A stretch of 64,000 bases of DNA from Tropicimonas sp. IMCC6043 (GTDB lineage Bacteria; Pseudomonadota; Alphaproteobacteria; Rhodobacterales; Rhodobacteraceae): the NCBI RefSeq assembly GCF_004146235.1, contig NZ_SELO01000002.1, forward strand, positions 346,672 through 410,671. The letters run 5' to 3'. Under the pieces are notes generated by a model that made no database searches, was not told the DNA's origin, and was given only the letters and a program-made list of their open reading frames with translations. Position numbers and translations under genes: made by a program. Below, piece after piece: positions 53,761 through 62,821 of this stretch (position 1 is the first letter of the stretch; the number at the start of each line of letters is the position of its first letter).

Positions 53761-56700
53761 ATGCCCGACTTCAAGAAGATTCTCGTTGCCAACCGTGGTG
53801 AGATCGCCATCCGCGTCATGCGTGCTGCGAGCGAATTGCGCAAGCGAACCGTGGCGATCTATGCCGAAGAGGACAAGCTGTCGCTGCATCGCTTCAAGGC
53901 CGACGAGGCTTATCGCATCGGCGAAGGGATGGGCCCGGTCCAGGCCTATCTTTCGATAGACGAGATCATCCGGGTGGCAAAGGAATGCGGCGCCGACGCG
54001 ATCCATCCCGGCTATGGCCTGTTGTCGGAGAATCCCGATTTCGTTGATGCCTGCGCCGCGAACGGCATCGCCTTCATCGGCCCGAAGGCGGAGACCATGC
54101 GCCAGCTCGGCGACAAGGCTTCCGCGCGGCGGATCGCCATCGAGGCCGGCGTGCCGGTCATTCCGGCCACCGAGGTGCTCGGCGACGACATGACGGAGGT
54201 CAAGCGCCAGGCGGCGGAAATCGGCTATCCGCTGATGCTCAAGGCGTCCTGGGGCGGCGGCGGGCGCGGGATGCGACCGATCCTGAGCGAGAAGGAGCTT
54301 GTCGAGAAGGTGCTCGAAGGGCGGCGCGAGGCCGAGGCCGCCTTCGGAAATGGCGAGGGCTTCCTCGAAAAGATGATCACCCGCGCCCGCCATGTCGAGG
54401 TGCAGATCCTCGGCGATCAGCAGGGAAACATCTACCACCTCTATGAGCGGGACTGCTCGGTGCAGCGCCGCAACCAGAAGGTCGTCGAACGCGCGCCCGC
54501 CCCCTACCTCTCCGGCGCGCAGCGCGAAAAGCTTTGCAATCTTGGCAAGAAGATCTGCGAGCACGTGCACTACCAGTGCGCGGGCACGGTCGAGTTCCTG
54601 ATGGACATGGAGACCGGCGAATTCTACTTCATCGAGGTCAACCCGCGGGTGCAGGTCGAACACACCGTGACCGAGGAAGTCACCGGTATCGACATCGTCC
54701 GCGCGCAGATCCTCATCACGGAGGGCAAGAGCCTGATCGAGGCGACCGGTGTTGCCTCGCAATACGACGTGGAGCTTTCCGGCCACGCGATGCAGTGCCG
54801 GATCACCACCGAGGATCCGCGCAACAACTTCATCCCCGACTACGGCCGCCTCACCGGCTATCGCGGCGCCACCGGCATGGGCGTCCGGCTCGATGGCGGC
54901 ACCGCCTATACCGGCGCCGTCATCACCCGCTACTACGATTCGCTGCTGGAGAAGGTCACGGTCTGGGCACCGACTCCCGAGGCGGCGATTGCGCGGATGG
55001 ACCGGGCGCTGCGCGAGTTCCGCATCCGCGGCGTGGCCACCAACATCGCCTTCGTCGAGAACCTGCTCGCGCATCCGATGTTCCTCAACAACGAATACCA
55101 CACCAAGTTCATCGACGAGACGCCGGAGCTCTTCAACTTCCCGCGCCGCAAGGACCGTGCGACGAAACTGCTGCGCTACATCGCCGACATCACCGTGAAC
55201 GGCCACCCCGATGTCGCTGGCCGGCCGAAGCCCCCCGCCGAGGTCCGCCAGGTCAGGGTTCCGCCGCTCAAGACCCATAAACCGTTGCCCGGCACGCGCA
55301 ACATTCTCGAGGAATTCGGGCCGCAGGCCGTGGCCGACTGGATGGCAGACCAGACGCAGGTCCTGATCACCGACACGACGATGCGCGACGGTCACCAGTC
55401 GCTGCTCGCCACGCGCATGCGCTCGATCGACATGATCAATATCGCGCCGGCCTATGCCGCCAACCTGCCGCAGCTCTTCTCGGTCGAATGCTGGGGCGGG
55501 GCGACTTTCGATGTCGCCTACCGGTTCCTCCAGGAATGCCCGTGGCAGCGGCTTCGCGAGCTGCGCGCGGCGATGCCCAACCTGATGACGCAGATGCTCC
55601 TGCGCGGCGCTAACGGTGTGGGCTACACCAACTATCCCGACAATGTCGTTCAGGCTTTCGTTAAGCAGGCCGCGGAGACCGGGATCGACGTCTTCCGCGT
55701 CTTCGACAGCCTCAACTGGGTCGAGAACATGCGCGTCGCGATGGATGCGGTGCTCGAGCAGAACAAGGTCTGCGAGGGCACGGTCTGTTACACCGGCGAC
55801 ATCCTGAACCCCGACCGCGCGAAATACGACCTCAAATACTATGTCGGTATGGCCAAGGAGCTGAAGGCCGCCGGCGCGCACATCCTCGGGCTCAAGGATA
55901 TGGCGGGCCTCGTGAAGCCGGCCGCCGCGCGGGTTCTCATCAAGGCGCTGAAGGAGGAGGTCGGGCTGCCGATCCACTTCCACACCCACGACACCGCCGG
56001 CATTGCCAGCGCGACAATTCTTGCGGCTGCCGAGGCCGGGGTCGACGCGGTCGACTGCGCGATGGACAGCTTCTCGGGCAATACCAGCCAGGCGACGCTG
56101 GGAACGGTCGTCGAGGCACTGGCCCACACGGAGCGCGATACCGGGCTCGACATTGAGGAAATCCGGAAGATCTCCAACTATTTCGAGGCCGTCCGCGCGC
56201 AATATTTCGCCTTCGAGAGCGGCATGCAGGCCCCGGCCTCCGAGGTCTACCTGCACGAGATGCCGGGCGGCCAGTTCACCAACCTCAAGGCGCAGGCCCG
56301 CTCGATGGGGCTCGAGGAGCGCTGGCACGAGGTGGCGCATATGTATGCCGAGGTGAACCAGATGTTCGGCGACATCGTGAAGGTCACCCCGTCGTCGAAA
56401 GTGGTGGGCGACATGGCGCTGATGATGGTCTCCCAAGGGCTGACGCGTGCGGATGTCGAGGATCCCGACCGCGACGTGGCCTTCCCCGACTCGGTCATCG
56501 ACATGATGCGCGGCAGCCTCGGCCAGCCCCCAGGCGGCTGGCCGGAAGCGCTGCAGAAGAAGGTGCTCAAAGGCGAGAAACCGACCGTTGAACGGCCGGG
56601 CAAGAAGCTTGCCGCAGTCGATTTCGACGCGGTCCGCGCCGAGATGAAGCAGGCCTTCGGCCGGCAGTTCGACAACGAGGACCTGAACGGATACCTGATG

Positions 56701-57204
56701 TATCCCAAGGTTTTCGCCAATTACGTCGCGCGCCACGACGAGTATGGCCCGGTGCGGCTCCTGCCCACCCGTACCTTCTTCTATGGCATGGAGCCCAGCG
56801 AACAGATCACACCGGCCATCGAACCGGCCAAGACGCTCGAGATCCGCATGCAGGCGGTCTCCGACACCAATGACGAGGGGATCGTGAAGGTCTTTTTCGA
56901 GCTGAACGGGGAACCGCGGACCATCCGCGTGCCCGACCGCAAGATGAAGGGCAGCGTCGCCGTCCGCCCGAAGGCGGAGGCCGGCAATGCCGCCCATATC
57001 GGTGCGCCGATGCCGGGCTCAATCGCCTCGGTTGGGGTTCAGGCAGGGCAGAAGGTCTCCACCGGCGACCTGATGGTGACGATCGAGGCGATGAAGATGG
57101 AAACCGGCATCCATGCGGAGCGTGACGCGGTGATCAAGGCGGTGCATGTCCGCCCGGGAGACCAGGTCGACGCCAAGGATCTGTTGGTCGAATTCGAGGA
57201 ATGA
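53761..57204 (+). CDS. pyc: pyruvate carboxylase
   Basis: The 1147-residue biotin enzyme makes oxaloacetate from pyruvate and bicarbonate with ATP (anaplerosis). It has an N-terminal biotin carboxylase (ILVANRGEIAIRVMRAASEL, then KASWGGGGRGMR and FIEVNPRVQVEHTVTEEVTG), a carboxyltransferase (DTTMRDGHQSLLATRMRSID and the metal-binding HFHTHDT), an allosteric linker and a C-terminal biotinyl domain with AMKMETGI. GGAG precedes ATG 53761. Length is normal for the single-chain type. Confidence 0.98.
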   Translation: MPDFKKILVANRGEIAIRVMRAASELRKRTVAIYAEEDKLSLHRFKADEAYRIGEGMGPVQAYLSIDEIIRVAKECGADAIHPGYGLLSENPDFVDACAANGIAFIGPKAETMRQLGDKASARRIAIEAGVPVIPATEVLGDDMTEVKRQAAEIGYPLMLKASWGGGGRGMRPILSEKELVEKVLEGRREAEAAFGNGEGFLEKMITRARHVEVQILGDQQGNIYHLYERDCSVQRRNQKVVERAPAPYLSGAQREKLCNLGKKICEHVHYQCAGTVEFLMDMETGEFYFIEVNPRVQVEHTVTEEVTGIDIVRAQILITEGKSLIEATGVASQYDVELSGHAMQCRITTEDPRNNFIPDYGRLTGYRGATGMGVRLDGGTAYTGAVITRYYDSLLEKVTVWAPTPEAAIARMDRALREFRIRGVATNIAFVENLLAHPMFLNNEYHTKFIDETPELFNFPRRKDRATKLLRYIADITVNGHPDVAGRPKPPAEVRQVRVPPLKTHKPLPGTRNILEEFGPQAVADWMADQTQVLITDTTMRDGHQSLLATRMRSIDMINIAPAYAANLPQLFSVECWGGATFDVAYRFLQECPWQRLRELRAAMPNLMTQMLLRGANGVGYTNYPDNVVQAFVKQAAETGIDVFRVFDSLNWVENMRVAMDAVLEQNKVCEGTVCYTGDILNPDRAKYDLKYYVGMAKELKAAGAHILGLKDMAGLVKPAAARVLIKALKEEVGLPIHFHTHDTAGIASATILAAAEAGVDAVDCAMDSFSGNTSQATLGTVVEALAHTERDTGLDIEEIRKISNYFEAVRAQYFAFESGMQAPASEVYLHEMPGGQFTNLKAQARSMGLEERWHEVAHMYAEVNQMFGDIVKVTPSSKVVGDMALMMVSQGLTRADVEDPDRDVAFPDSVIDMMRGSLGQPPGGWPEALQKKVLKGEKPTVERPGKKLAAVDFDAVRAEMKQAFGRQFDNEDLNGYLMYPKVFANYVARHDEYGPVRLLPTRTFFYGMEPSEQITPAIEPAKTLEIRMQAVSDTNDEGIVKVFFELNGEPRTIRVPDRKMKGSVAVRPKAEAGNAAHIGAPMPGSIASVGVQAGQKVSTGDLMVTIEAMKMETGIHAERDAVIKAVHVRPGDQVDAKDLLVEFEE

Positions 57205-57269
57205 GCGCGGGGGCCCTGCGTCCGGGCAACTGATCCGGGCCTGCCATCTCAGTGTGAAAGGACGCACGC

Positions 57270-57656
57270 ATGCTCGTGATCACCCCGGTCTATGCGGGCC
57301 TGCTCTCCTTGCTCCTGATCGGCCTGTCGGCGCGGGTCATCCGGCACCGCTATGCGGCCCGGATCAGTGTCGGCGACGGCGGCGACCCGGAGATGCAGCG
57401 CCGCATGCGCGCTCAGGCCAATTGCGCCGAATACGCGCCGATCGGGATCATCCTTCTGGCGATGGCCGAGATCCAGGGCATGCCCGCCTGGCTCGTCACC
57501 CTTTTCGGCGCGATGCTTCTGCTGGGCCGGATACTCCATGCGTGGGGCTTCTGCGCGACGCCGCAGGTGATGTCCGCGCGCAGATGGGGGATGATCCTGA
57601 CCTTCGGGATGATCGGCATGCTAGCGCTGGCAAATATCGGCCACGCTCTTTCCTGA
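57270..57656 (+). CDS. MAPEG family membrane protein
   Basis: A 128-residue protein with four hydrophobic segments (VYAGLLSLLLIGLSARVIRH; APIGIILLAMAEIQ; VTLFGAMLLLGRILHAWGF; MILTFGMIGMLALANIGHA). RAQANCAEYAPIGIILL is the MAPEG core containing the glutathione-contact N-x-x-E pattern. Members are glutathione transferases or peroxidases; activity here is not established. AAAGGA precedes the ATG. It follows pyc by 65 bases. Confidence 0.9.
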   Translation: MLVITPVYAGLLSLLLIGLSARVIRHRYAARISVGDGGDPEMQRRMRAQANCAEYAPIGIILLAMAEIQGMPAWLVTLFGAMLLLGRILHAWGFCATPQVMSARRWGMILTFGMIGMLALANIGHALS

Positions 57657-57683
57657 CCACCGCCTCCGGCTGGCCGCCGCCGG

Positions 57684-58607
57684 TCAGCCCGGCGCCCCGT
57701 CGCGGAAGGGGCGAAGGACAGAATACGCCATGGCATGAACCGGGGTCGGGATACCATGGGCCGCGCCGAGCCGGGCGATCTCGCCCGAGACATCCTCCAG
57801 CTCGAGCCGCTTGCCCCGGCGCAGGTCGTCCAGCATGGAGGCATGAACCTCGCGCCGCATCGCCGTGACGATGCTCCAGGCCCGTTCTCCCGCCTCGGGC
57901 GACAGCCCGGTGCAGACCGCCTGACCGACCGCCATTGTCTCGTCGAGCGCCGCGCGCAGCAGGCCCAGTGTCTCGGGGCAGTCGCGGATCGCCCCGAGGT
58001 CCAGCCGCGTCAGGCAGGTCAGGCACGCCATCGGCGCCAGCAACGCGAATTTCTCCCACAGCGCAGGCTCGGGATCGACGACGCGCTCGACCGTGATACC
58101 GGCGGCGTCGAGCGCCTCGGCAACCGCGTCGAGCGGCCCGGTGCGCCCGTCCATGAGCGGGCCGAGAACTAGCCGGCTGAAATCCGACCCATGCCGGATC
58201 ACGCCCGGCTCGGTGACCTCCGCCGGCATGTAGACCATCCCCGGCGCAACCCGGTCCGCGCCGATGATCGCGGCCAGCCGCCGGTGCGCCGTCACCCCGT
58301 TCTGCCCGGTGATCACGATGCCCGACGTGCCGAGACAGGAGCGCAGCGCCTCTCCCGCGCTCTCCACGTCATAGCTCTTGACCAGGAGCACAACGGCATC
58401 GACCGGGCCCGCCTCGGCCGGGTCGGCCAGCGCACGGACCTCGGGCAGTTCCAGATCTCCCAGCGGGCTGAAGATCCTGATCCCGCGCGTCTGAAGCGCC
58501 TCGAGTTGCGCGCCGCGCGCGACGAAAGTCACCGCGTGGCCTGCCGCCTGTAGCCGCGCGCCATAGTAGCTTCCGAGCGCCCCCGCCCCCATGATCATGA
58601 TGTGCAT
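57684..58607 (-). CDS. panE: 2-dehydropantoate 2-reductase
   Basis: A 307-residue NADPH-dependent enzyme of pantothenate synthesis. GAGALGSYYGARLQAAGHAV carries GxGxxG near residue 7, LLVKSYDVESA has the early conserved lysine, TGQNGVTAHRRLAAIIGADR the NGV motif, and PALWEKFALLAPMACLTCLT the catalytic lysine (WEK). GGAGGG precedes ATG 58607. Related ApbA/PanE paralogues act on other 2-keto acids, so the symbol is likely but not certain. Confidence 0.85.
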   Translation of the reverse strand: MHIMIMGAGALGSYYGARLQAAGHAVTFVARGAQLEALQTRGIRIFSPLGDLELPEVRALADPAEAGPVDAVVLLVKSYDVESAGEALRSCLGTSGIVITGQNGVTAHRRLAAIIGADRVAPGMVYMPAEVTEPGVIRHGSDFSRLVLGPLMDGRTGPLDAVAEALDAAGITVERVVDPEPALWEKFALLAPMACLTCLTRLDLGAIRDCPETLGLLRAALDETMAVGQAVCTGLSPEAGERAWSIVTAMRREVHASMLDDLRRGKRLELEDVSGEIARLGAAHGIPTPVHAMAYSVLRPFRDGAPG

Positions 58608-58758
58608 CTTCTGCCCTCCGAACCTGCCCGGCCAACCGACACCGAAGCCGACCGAAGTGCAAGCCGCGACCAAAGAGGCAGGAAAAATCCCGCCCTGCCC
58701 TGCGATTTCCCCTTGAACCCCGAGGCACGGGCCGATACATCCCCGCTCACTCTCGGAT

Positions 58759-58833
58759 GCGGGCGTAGCTCAGGGGTAGAGCATTACCTTGCCAAGGTAA
58801 GGGTCGTGAGTTCGAATCTCATCGCCCGCTCCA
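58759..58833 (+). tRNA. tRNA-Gly(GCC), copy 1
   Basis: A 75-nt cloverleaf: acceptor GCGGGCG pairs with CGCCCGC, the D arm follows (TAGCTCAGGGGTAGAGC), the anticodon stem TTACC/GGTAA surrounds GCC, and the T loop is TTCGAAT; CCA is encoded. It lies 151 bases from the divergent panE start. Confidence 0.97.
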
Positions 58834-58872
58834 AGAGAGCGACCGGGAGGCCGGTCCGATAGCCAGTGAAGC

Positions 58873-58947
58873 GCGGGCGTAGCTCAGGGGTAGAGCATTA
58901 CCTTGCCAAGGTAAGGGTCGTGAGTTCGAATCTCATCGCCCGCTCCA
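58873..58947 (+). tRNA. tRNA-Gly(GCC), copy 2
   Basis: An exact repeat of copy 1, 39 bases downstream, with the same anticodon GCC and encoded CCA. The two are probably cotranscribed. It is the last core-like gene before the mobile DNA at the right end, and tRNA 3' ends are common integration sites. Confidence 0.97.
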
Positions 58948-59187
58948 CTGGAAAAAAATCCAAATTTTCTTTTGCCTGACACTCCCCGCAACGAGCGCGA
59001 TCCACGAAAGCCTGTGTTGACGTCGGTGCAGCTGGCTGTGACGAAAGAACGGTCGTGGCGCACAATCGTCTGATGGTATTTCTGTTCAAATCGATAGAGT
59101 TAGACGTTCATCATAAGCAGCTGGGCCCCGGCACAATACAAGACCAGACCCCGTCAGTTCACCATGTGGCGTCTTAAAAGCGTGGAT
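58948..59187. other. spacer between tRNA-Gly and the IS3-family element
   Basis: About 240 bases without a supported gene. Just after the tRNA is a T-rich run (TTTTCTTTT) that could end tRNA transcription. No repeat of the tRNA 3' end is seen further right within the window. Confidence 0.45.
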
Positions 59188-59214
59188 TGTCCGTCGTCAG
59201 AGTTTTTCGGAGAG
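59188..59214 (+). repeat. left terminal inverted repeat of the IS3-family element
   Basis: It starts TGTCCGTCGTCAG and ends CGGAGAG. Compared with the reverse complement of the right end, 19 of 27 positions agree. The TG at the tip matches the TG...CA rule for IS3-family ends. Confidence 0.7.
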
Positions 59215-59262
59215 CGTGAGGCGTTTTCGTAGCGGGGGTTCCGGTTCGCTTTCTATTTGAGG

Positions 59263-60243
59263 TTATGCGGCGGCACTGTCGTGCTGCAAGCGGCGTTTCC
59301 GGATGGTCTGTTTCTTGATCTCCTCTCTCATTGACAGGATCTGAGCGCCTCGTCCGTGATAGACGTCAGCGGGTGTCAGGTTGTCCAGGCTCTCGTGGTA
59401 GCGGTGGTTGTTGTAGTGTTCGACGAAGGCTTCGATTTGTCGTTCCAGGTCGCCGGGCAGATAGTAGTTTTCCAGCAGAATCCGGTTCTTCATGGTTTGG
59501 TGCCAGCGCTCGATCTTGCCCTGTGTCTGGGGGTGATGCGGTGCGCCGCGAACGTGGTCCATGCCCCTGTCCTCAAGGAAATCGGCGAGATCCCCAGCGA
59601 CATAGGACGAGCCATTGTCGCTGAGTAGCCGAGGTTTGTGGACGACCGTCGCCTGGTCACAGCCCGATGTTTCCAGCGCCAGTTCCAAGGTGTCGGTGAC
59701 ATCTTCGGCCTTCATGGTCGTGCAGAGCTTCCACGCAACGATGTAGCGGCTGTGATCATCGAGGATCGTGCTCAGATAGAACCAGCCCCAGCCGATGACC
59801 TTGAGATAGGTGAAGTCGGTCTGCCAGAGCTCGTTGGGTCGGGTGGTCTTGTCCCGGAACTCATCTGCGGCGCGGATGACGACATGGGCTGGCGCGGTGA
59901 TCAGGTCGGCGACCTTGAGGATACGGTAAGCCGATGATTCCGAGACAAAGTATTGCTTCTCGTCGGTGTATTTGACCGCCAGTTCCCGAGGCGTCAGGTC
60001 CTCGTGCTCCAGGGCGAACTCAACGACATCCTCGCGGATATGGTCGGGAATGCGATTCCACACCGACCGGGGTCGTGGCGACCGGTCGGCCAGTGCATCA
60101 AGCCCACCTTCAGCCCAGCGGGCATACCATTCGTAATAGGTGCTGCTGGGAATGCCGATCATGCTCAGCGTTCGCTTCACCGGCAGATGCGACGCCTCGA
60201 CAGTGCGGATGATCTCGAGCTTTTCGGATGCGGGGTATCTCAT
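59263..60243 (-). CDS. IS3-family transposase, OrfB (integrase part)
   Basis: A 326-residue DDE recombinase. It begins with a helix-turn-helix (LPVKRTLSMIGIPSSTYYEW) followed by an rve catalytic core: the first Asp in ELWQTDFTYLKV, the second in RLLSDNGSSYVAG, and Glu in HPQTQGKIERWHQTMKN. Its ATG overlaps the OrfA stop (ATGA), so it may be made by reinitiation as well as by frameshifting. All catalytic residues are present and the frame is intact, so the element may still move. Confidence 0.92.
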   Translation of the reverse strand: MRYPASEKLEIIRTVEASHLPVKRTLSMIGIPSSTYYEWYARWAEGGLDALADRSPRPRSVWNRIPDHIREDVVEFALEHEDLTPRELAVKYTDEKQYFVSESSAYRILKVADLITAPAHVVIRAADEFRDKTTRPNELWQTDFTYLKVIGWGWFYLSTILDDHSRYIVAWKLCTTMKAEDVTDTLELALETSGCDQATVVHKPRLLSDNGSSYVAGDLADFLEDRGMDHVRGAPHHPQTQGKIERWHQTMKNRILLENYYLPGDLERQIEAFVEHYNNHRYHESLDNLTPADVYHGRGAQILSMREEIKKQTIRKRRLQHDSAAA

Positions 60244-60614
60244 TCGCCGTCGTCCCCATCTCCGAGCATGCTTTTTTTGAGCAGCCGGTTCTCGAGCGTC
60301 AGGTCGGCCACCACCTCCTTGAGAGCTGCTGCCTCAGACCGGAGTTCTTTAACCTCCGGGGCCGTAGCTTGGCGGGCGGTGTCCCCCGCAAGACGCTTTT
60401 TCCCCGCTTCCAGGAATTCCTTCGACCAAGTGTAGTAGAGACTCTCGGCAATCCCCTCCCGACGGCACAGTGCGGCGATACTCTCCTCGCCACGCAACCC
60501 AGCCAGCACGATGCGGATCTTCTCTTCCGAGGAGTAATGCTTGCGGGTCTTCCGCTTGATCCCTCTGACCAACTTGTCAGCGGCATCCTTCGATGTTCCG
60601 GGTGTCTTGTTCAT
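60240..60614 (-). CDS. IS3-family transposase, OrfA (DNA-binding part)
   Basis: A 124-residue protein with a helix-turn-helix (IRIVLAGLRGEESIAALCRR, ESLYYTWSKEFLEAG) and a C-terminal leucine-zipper-like helix (ELRSEAAALKEVVADLTLEN). AAGGAG precedes the ATG. It overlaps OrfB by four bases, as in IS3-family elements. Confidence 0.92.
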   Translation of the reverse strand: MNKTPGTSKDAADKLVRGIKRKTRKHYSSEEKIRIVLAGLRGEESIAALCRREGIAESLYYTWSKEFLEAGKKRLAGDTARQATAPEVKELRSEAAALKEVVADLTLENRLLKKSMLGDGDDGE

Positions 60615-60671
60615 CTTCGCTCCTTAGTGGCTTCGATGAACCAGAACCCTCCGTTGCTCAAACCCCTAATT

Positions 60672-60698
60672 CTCTCCGATGGGCGCTTACGTCAGACA
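60672..60698 (-). repeat. right terminal inverted repeat of the IS3-family element
   Basis: Read from the outside it starts TGTCTGACGTAAG and ends CGGAGAG. It sets the right boundary, immediately before the disrupted gene at 60699. Confidence 0.7.
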
Positions 60699-61372
60699 CA
60701 AGCCCGAACGCCGTTTGTTGGGCGTCACGGAAACCACCCCGAGCCAGCAGGGCGGCATGGGGGGCAGCCCGCACCTGCTAGAAGGGATGCGGCGTGCCTT
60801 CAATGAGGATCTTTTGGTCTGGCAAATAAGGTCGCTCAGAGTGATGCTGGATGACACCGCCACTCGCGAACCGGCATTGATGGAGCGTGGTTTGCTCGAT
60901 GCCCAATTCGCCCTCGTGATCGACCTGATTGGGCAAGCGATGAAGCGAGCGGATAAGCAGCCCGATGCGGACGGACGGAAGGGCGCTGGCGGGAGGCCCC
61001 TCAATGCGGCAGGATGGGAACTGCGAACCTATGCGCTTGCGTCCGTGGACGCCCTCACGGAGGCGCTGGGTGGGCGCGGGCACAAGGCCGCGGCCCGGAC
61101 GCGTGGTTGCCGATATGATGAACGCTGCGGGCGTCTCAGTGAGCGCAAAGAGCTATTTCGAGAATGCTCGCCGCGCGAAAGCGCCCGACCGATACCCGGT
61201 AGATTTGCAGGCTGTACGTCGTGATGCTAAGGACCGCCTGCTCGACGCCCATGCCCGAGGCGAGCCCATCGAGGCGTATATTCGACCTGCAATTGCCATG
61301 CGTTGCCGCGTCGTTCGGCTACTGGAGCGCGGCGGTGTCGTCTTTGATGCGGCGAACCGTGTCGTACCGTAG
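60699..61372 (+). pseudogene. disrupted hypothetical gene between two IS sequences
   Basis: One frame gives a coherent protein up to about base 61095 (RRAFNEDLLVWQIRSLRVML, LMERGLLDAQFALVIDLIGQ, AGWELRTYALASVDALTEAL). The coherent sequence then continues one frame over (VVADMMNAAGVSVSAKSYFE, PVDLQAVRRDAKDRLLDAHA). A single frameshift near 61090-61110 therefore splits it. The 5' end lies at or inside the left IS repeat, and the TAG stop at 61370-61372 falls at the edge of the right IS remnant, so both ends are probably lost. No family is recognised. Confidence 0.55.
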
Positions 61373-61870
61373 GCGTGCAGATAGACCTCTTCGTACTTGA
61401 TCGTTCGCCATAGCCGCTCGACGAAGACGTTGTCGCGCCAGGCACCCTTTCCGTCCATGCTGATCTGGATCTCGGCAGCCTTCAGAGACTTGATGAAGTC
61501 GATGGATGTGAACTGGCTGCCCTGGTCGGTGTTCATGATTTCCGGCTTGCCGTATCTGGCCATCGCCTCTTTCAAAGCTTCGAGGCACGGTTCCGTCTCC
61601 AGCGTGACCGAGAGCCGCCAGGCCAGCACCTTTCGGCTGAACCAGTCCACGACCGCTGTCAGGTAGACGAACCCTCGGGCCATGGGGATGTCCGTGCGGC
61701 GCAGTCGCTGGGTCGAGCGGTGCTGGCCGAGGACACGGCAGGCGAAACGCTCCGAGACGCGGAACTTGTGCCTGACATGATCGACGCAAGCACGGCGGCG
61801 GGCGGGGCTCAGAAGTTTCCCGACGCGGCCTCTCGCAGGATCAGCTTCTCGAGGGTCAGGTCGGAGACGG
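61370..61870 (-). pseudogene. hybrid IS3-family OrfB fragment
   Basis: The reading frame contains KLLSPARRRACVDHVRHKFR and RVLGQHRSTQR (start of an IS407-type OrfB). It then jumps to IPMARGFVYLTAVVDWFSRK, the core of another IS3-family transposase with EIMNTDQGSQFTSIDFIKSL and WRDNVFVERLWRTIKYEEVY. The first catalytic-Asp region and the C-terminal 50 or so residues are missing. Confidence 0.75.
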
Positions 61871-62125
61871 CCTTTCGGAGCCACTCCCTCGCCATTGGGC
61901 TCGAACCGATGGCGCCTCAATGCCTCGATCTTTCTCCAGTTCCTTCAGCCGCTTCACCTGGTTCGTCTTCAGCCCACCAAACTCCTTGCGCCACCTATGG
62001 TTGGTGAACTGCGTCACACCGATCGACCGAACCGCCTCGGCCACCGACCGTCCTTGCGACACCAACACGTCGACCTGCCGTAGCTTCGCGACGATCTCCT
62101 CGGGCTTGTGCTTCTTCTGGGGCAT
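61856..62125 (-). pseudogene. IS407-type OrfA, frame-disrupted
   Basis: The protein starts MPQKKHKPEEIVAKLRQVDV and keeps the helix-turn-helix region (SQGRSVAEAVRSIGVTQF, HRWRKEFGGLKTNQVKRLKE). After KELEKDR the normal leucine-zipper sequence appears only in another frame (WLRKAVSDLTLEKLILREAA). An insertion or frameshift has therefore damaged the junction with OrfB. Confidence 0.72.
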
Positions 62126-62308
62126 TCCTTCATCCTCCAACTGGCTCGAAAGCCTACTTCAGGGATGACCACTTTTCAGGGGGCAGACCACGTAGGTCAC
62201 ATTGGGCCCAATAAAGTTTGCCAAGGGGCACTCAGAATGACACCATGTACCCACAGAAGATCACTTGCGAAAGATCGCTTAGTATCATGTTTCGCGGGAG
62301 GTGGCCTG

Positions 62309-62821
62309 ATGATTCAAATCAATATCGGCGATCACACCAGCCCGATGGCGGGCTATATCGCGTTTCCGAACAATCGTCGCGAAGACATACGCTGGGCTCG
62401 GCGGAGGGCTTTCTGGATTGCGCGCAACAAGCCGGGAGCGAATCCCTACTTCGCGGGACTGCCCGGCGGCCGAACCCTTCAGCAGCTTCTTGACGACAAC
62501 ACCATCTGGATCAACTACCACGCCACGCTGGCCGATTGGGGCCAGACAAACCATGCGGGCGGCAAGGAGATGGCAATCTCGGTGACGGCATTCCGTGTCA
62601 GCAAATGGTCGGTGCTTGCCACGTTGATCCACGAATTGGCACATGTGAACGGGGTTCGGGGCGCGGTCAGCCCGCAGGCCGCCGAAGACGCACTGATCCC
62701 GTGCGGACTTGGCCGCCAATCGGAGCGCGATACCTCGGTGGATGACCCCGCGACGCCCTTTGACCCGGGCATCATCGGGTACCGCGTGCGGCCGACTGGC
62801 AGCGAGTGGGTGTATGCCTAG
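62309..62821 (+). CDS. small HExxH zinc-metallopeptidase-like protein, possible effector
   Basis: A 170-residue protein without signal peptide or membrane segment. The zincin motif HELAH occupies residues 108-112 at the end of a helix (WSVLATLIHELAHVNG), and E126 in SPQAAEDALIPCGLG is a possible third zinc ligand. The N-terminal 100 residues (PMAGYIAFPNNRREDIRWAR, WINYHATLADWGQTNHAGGK) match no family I can name. A strong GGGAGGTGG precedes ATG 62309. Its last 8 bases overlap the gene for a secreted TIMP-like protein, suggesting a protease and inhibitor made together. Proteolysis and export route are inferences. Confidence 0.72.
   Translation: MIQINIGDHTSPMAGYIAFPNNRREDIRWARRRAFWIARNKPGANPYFAGLPGGRTLQQLLDDNTIWINYHATLADWGQTNHAGGKEMAISVTAFRVSKWSVLATLIHELAHVNGVRGAVSPQAAEDALIPCGLGRQSERDTSVDDPATPFDPGIIGYRVRPTGSEWVYA

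Larger units (their letters stand above)
59188..60698 (-). mobile_element. IS3-family insertion sequence, apparently complete (about 1.5 kb)
   Basis: Two overlapping transposase frames on the minus strand are bounded by imperfect 27-bp inverted repeats at 59188-59214 and 60672-60698, which begin TGTC and share 19 of 27 positions including the inner CGGAGAG. No matching target duplication of 3-4 bases is visible (GGAT on the left, CAAG on the right), so one flank may have been rearranged. Confidence 0.85.
61370..62199 (-). mobile_element. chimeric remnant of IS3-family elements
   Basis: On the minus strand, an IS407-group-like orfA and the first 45 or so residues of its orfB are fused near 61705 to the middle of a different IS3-family orfB, which is cut off at the left end. 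The right limit at about 62199 is inferred from the terminal TGACCTACGTGG pattern. No left inverted repeat remains. It cannot transpose by itself. Confidence 0.7.

Noticed and set aside
53482..56997. A very long open frame (over 1100 codons) antisense to pyruvate carboxylase
   Set aside because: It is the mirror of a strongly biased high-GC gene: its translation is Arg/His/Gly/Asp-rich without any known motif, whereas the plus strand encodes a complete pyruvate carboxylase.
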